NCBI RefSeq assembly: GCF_024362695.1
Contig: NW_026063268.1
Coordinates: forward strand, 248,001-312,000
DNA length: 64,000 nucleotides
Source of the DNA: Pectinophora gossypiella
Taxonomy: Eukaryota > Arthropoda > Insecta > Lepidoptera > Gelechiidae
Direction of reading: 5' to 3'
Both the position numbers and the translations under genes were made by a program. Below, piece after piece: positions 62,861 to 64,000 of this stretch (position 1 is its first letter; every line of letters begins with the position of its first letter). The notes under the pieces were generated by a model that was given only the letters and a program-made list of their open reading frames with translations, had not been told where the DNA came from and made no database searches.

Positions 62861-63607
62861 GGCTAGTTTCTAACTAGTCAAATCAGTTACTTTTTACTAA
62901 ACGTCAAAACACGAAAATGACTATGGAATTTGTATGAAAAACGCACACTGTGACGTCATAGAAAAACGTGGATAAATTGTCGTACTTATTATGTAGTACG
63001 TTTTCTTGATTAAAATTCATAAATAAATAAAATAAATAGAAAAAAAGGAAAACTTTTTCGTTAGTTTTAGATTTGTATTTTTTTAGCAATCAGAATTTCA
63101 TAATTTATCTTGAACCTAGTACACGACCCAAATTAGATTTTATTTTGAATTTGAATTCAGAACTATGTTTTTTAATGTTGTTTTGTTGTGATTCCCGCGT
63201 GAATTAAACAAGAATACAAAGGAAGAATTTAATTCTAAATTCAAATTCTGATACATAATAAATCTATTCATTCATAATTGGGTAGTTTCGGTCAAAGATA
63301 TATTAAAATTCTGATTAATAATAAACAAAAACAGTTCTAAAACTGAAATTAAATTAAATGAAATAAAATTAACAAAAATCATTTCCTTTTTTTCTATTCA
63401 ACTTATTTATGAATTTGAATTACCAAAAACGTATTAATAAACAAATAAAATAAATAATTATTATGATTATTATTGCGAATAAATGATTTCGGAATAATTC
63501 GGACATTTTATCATGTTTTTCTATGACGTCACAGTGTGCTTTTTCATACAAATTCGTGTTTTGACGTTTAGTAAAAAGTAACTGATTTGACTAGTTGGAA
63601 AGTAGCA
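62861..63607. mobile_element. Element L: about 750 bp with about 110-bp inverted ends
   Basis: Left GGCTAGTTTCTAACTAGTC, AGTTACTTTTTACTAAACG, CACTGTGACGTCATAG; right CTATGACGTCACAGTG, CGTTTAGTAAAAAGTAACTG, GACTAGTTGGAAAGTAGC. AT-rich centre without a transposase. Confidence 0.82.
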
Positions 63608-64000
63608 TGTTGAATACCACGGAAATTAGCATTTGTTTGTTAAAATTAAGTAATAATTAAGTTAATAGAAGGACTTAACAGCTATCAGATACTTATCTGG
63701 GAGATAAGCTATTACATAGACATAGACAGTTTATCAGTCAGCTAATGATGAAACTTTTTTTACAATCAGATAAACAATTTTCTTTTATTAGATAAAATCG
63801 CGTTTGACCACAATCTCACCTGATGGTAAGTGAAGATGTAGTCTAAGGTAGTACATGCTTACCTAGTCCGCTTATTTGATTACATTGTAATCTAATTGAT
63901 CATTGAGATCTAATTGGCTGGCCAAGTGTGGTCCGGCTAACTAGCGAATTAGTCAAAAAGAAAGCACATAATTTTATTATCATATTCTACAGCAGTGGTT
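63608..64000. other. No recognised feature at window end
   Basis: 63795-63850 (CAATCTCACCTGATGGTAAG) resembles a common lepidopteran repeat start, but it has no partner here. Confidence 0.35.

Noticed and set aside
1..64000. CRISPR array, bacterial operon, or integrated virus
   Set aside because: Direct repeats here are tandem without unique spacers; no prokaryotic gene organisation; the only retrovirus-like element is the small LTR element without any envelope-like frame.

Overview
The window looks like nuclear DNA from a moth or butterfly (Lepidoptera). It is AT-rich, has spliced genes with long introns, and is packed with families typical of lepidopteran genomes: tRNA-headed SINEs, 5'-truncated jockey/CR1-like LINEs ending in short tandem tails, and palindromic MITEs. 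There is no bacterial-type operon, CRISPR array or rRNA gene. The species cannot be fixed from sequence alone.

Region 1 (about 0.5-12.1 kb) carries the one gene I can build with confidence: nine coding exons on the plus strand, 760-11572. Every splice site is GT/AG, the phases match across all eight introns, and the exons total 1158 bp (385 codons plus stop). The predicted protein has a long Ser/Asn/Asp/Lys-rich N-terminus followed by a compact domain whose layout recalls papain-like cysteine peptidases or deubiquitinases, but the expected catalytic residues seem to be missing. The introns hold SINEs, LINE fragments and a small LTR retrotransposon (5673-7446) with matching 132-bp LTRs. The 3' UTR holds six perfect 20-bp minisatellite units and two AATAAA signals.

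Region 2 (about 12-51 kb) shows no cellular gene that I can support. It is a deep nest of repeats: three full SINE families sharing one central domain, at least six LINE families, seven MITE families, and three large short-period arrays (GAAAT at 19.7-20.1 kb, an 8-bp unit at 44.1-44.4 kb, AGAAT at 54.1-54.5 kb). Several insertions keep target-site duplications, so insertion order can be read directly.

Region 3 (51-64 kb) adds two promoter-like, CpG-richer patches: one on the plus strand near 53.0-53.4 kb, and one on the minus strand near 59.86-60.26 kb with an Inr, a DPE at the canonical spacing, and a start codon just before a splice donor. They point toward each other, and no downstream coding exon of either was found in the window. 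The end of the window holds a 501-bp palindrome-rich MITE and a 750-bp element with long inverted ends.
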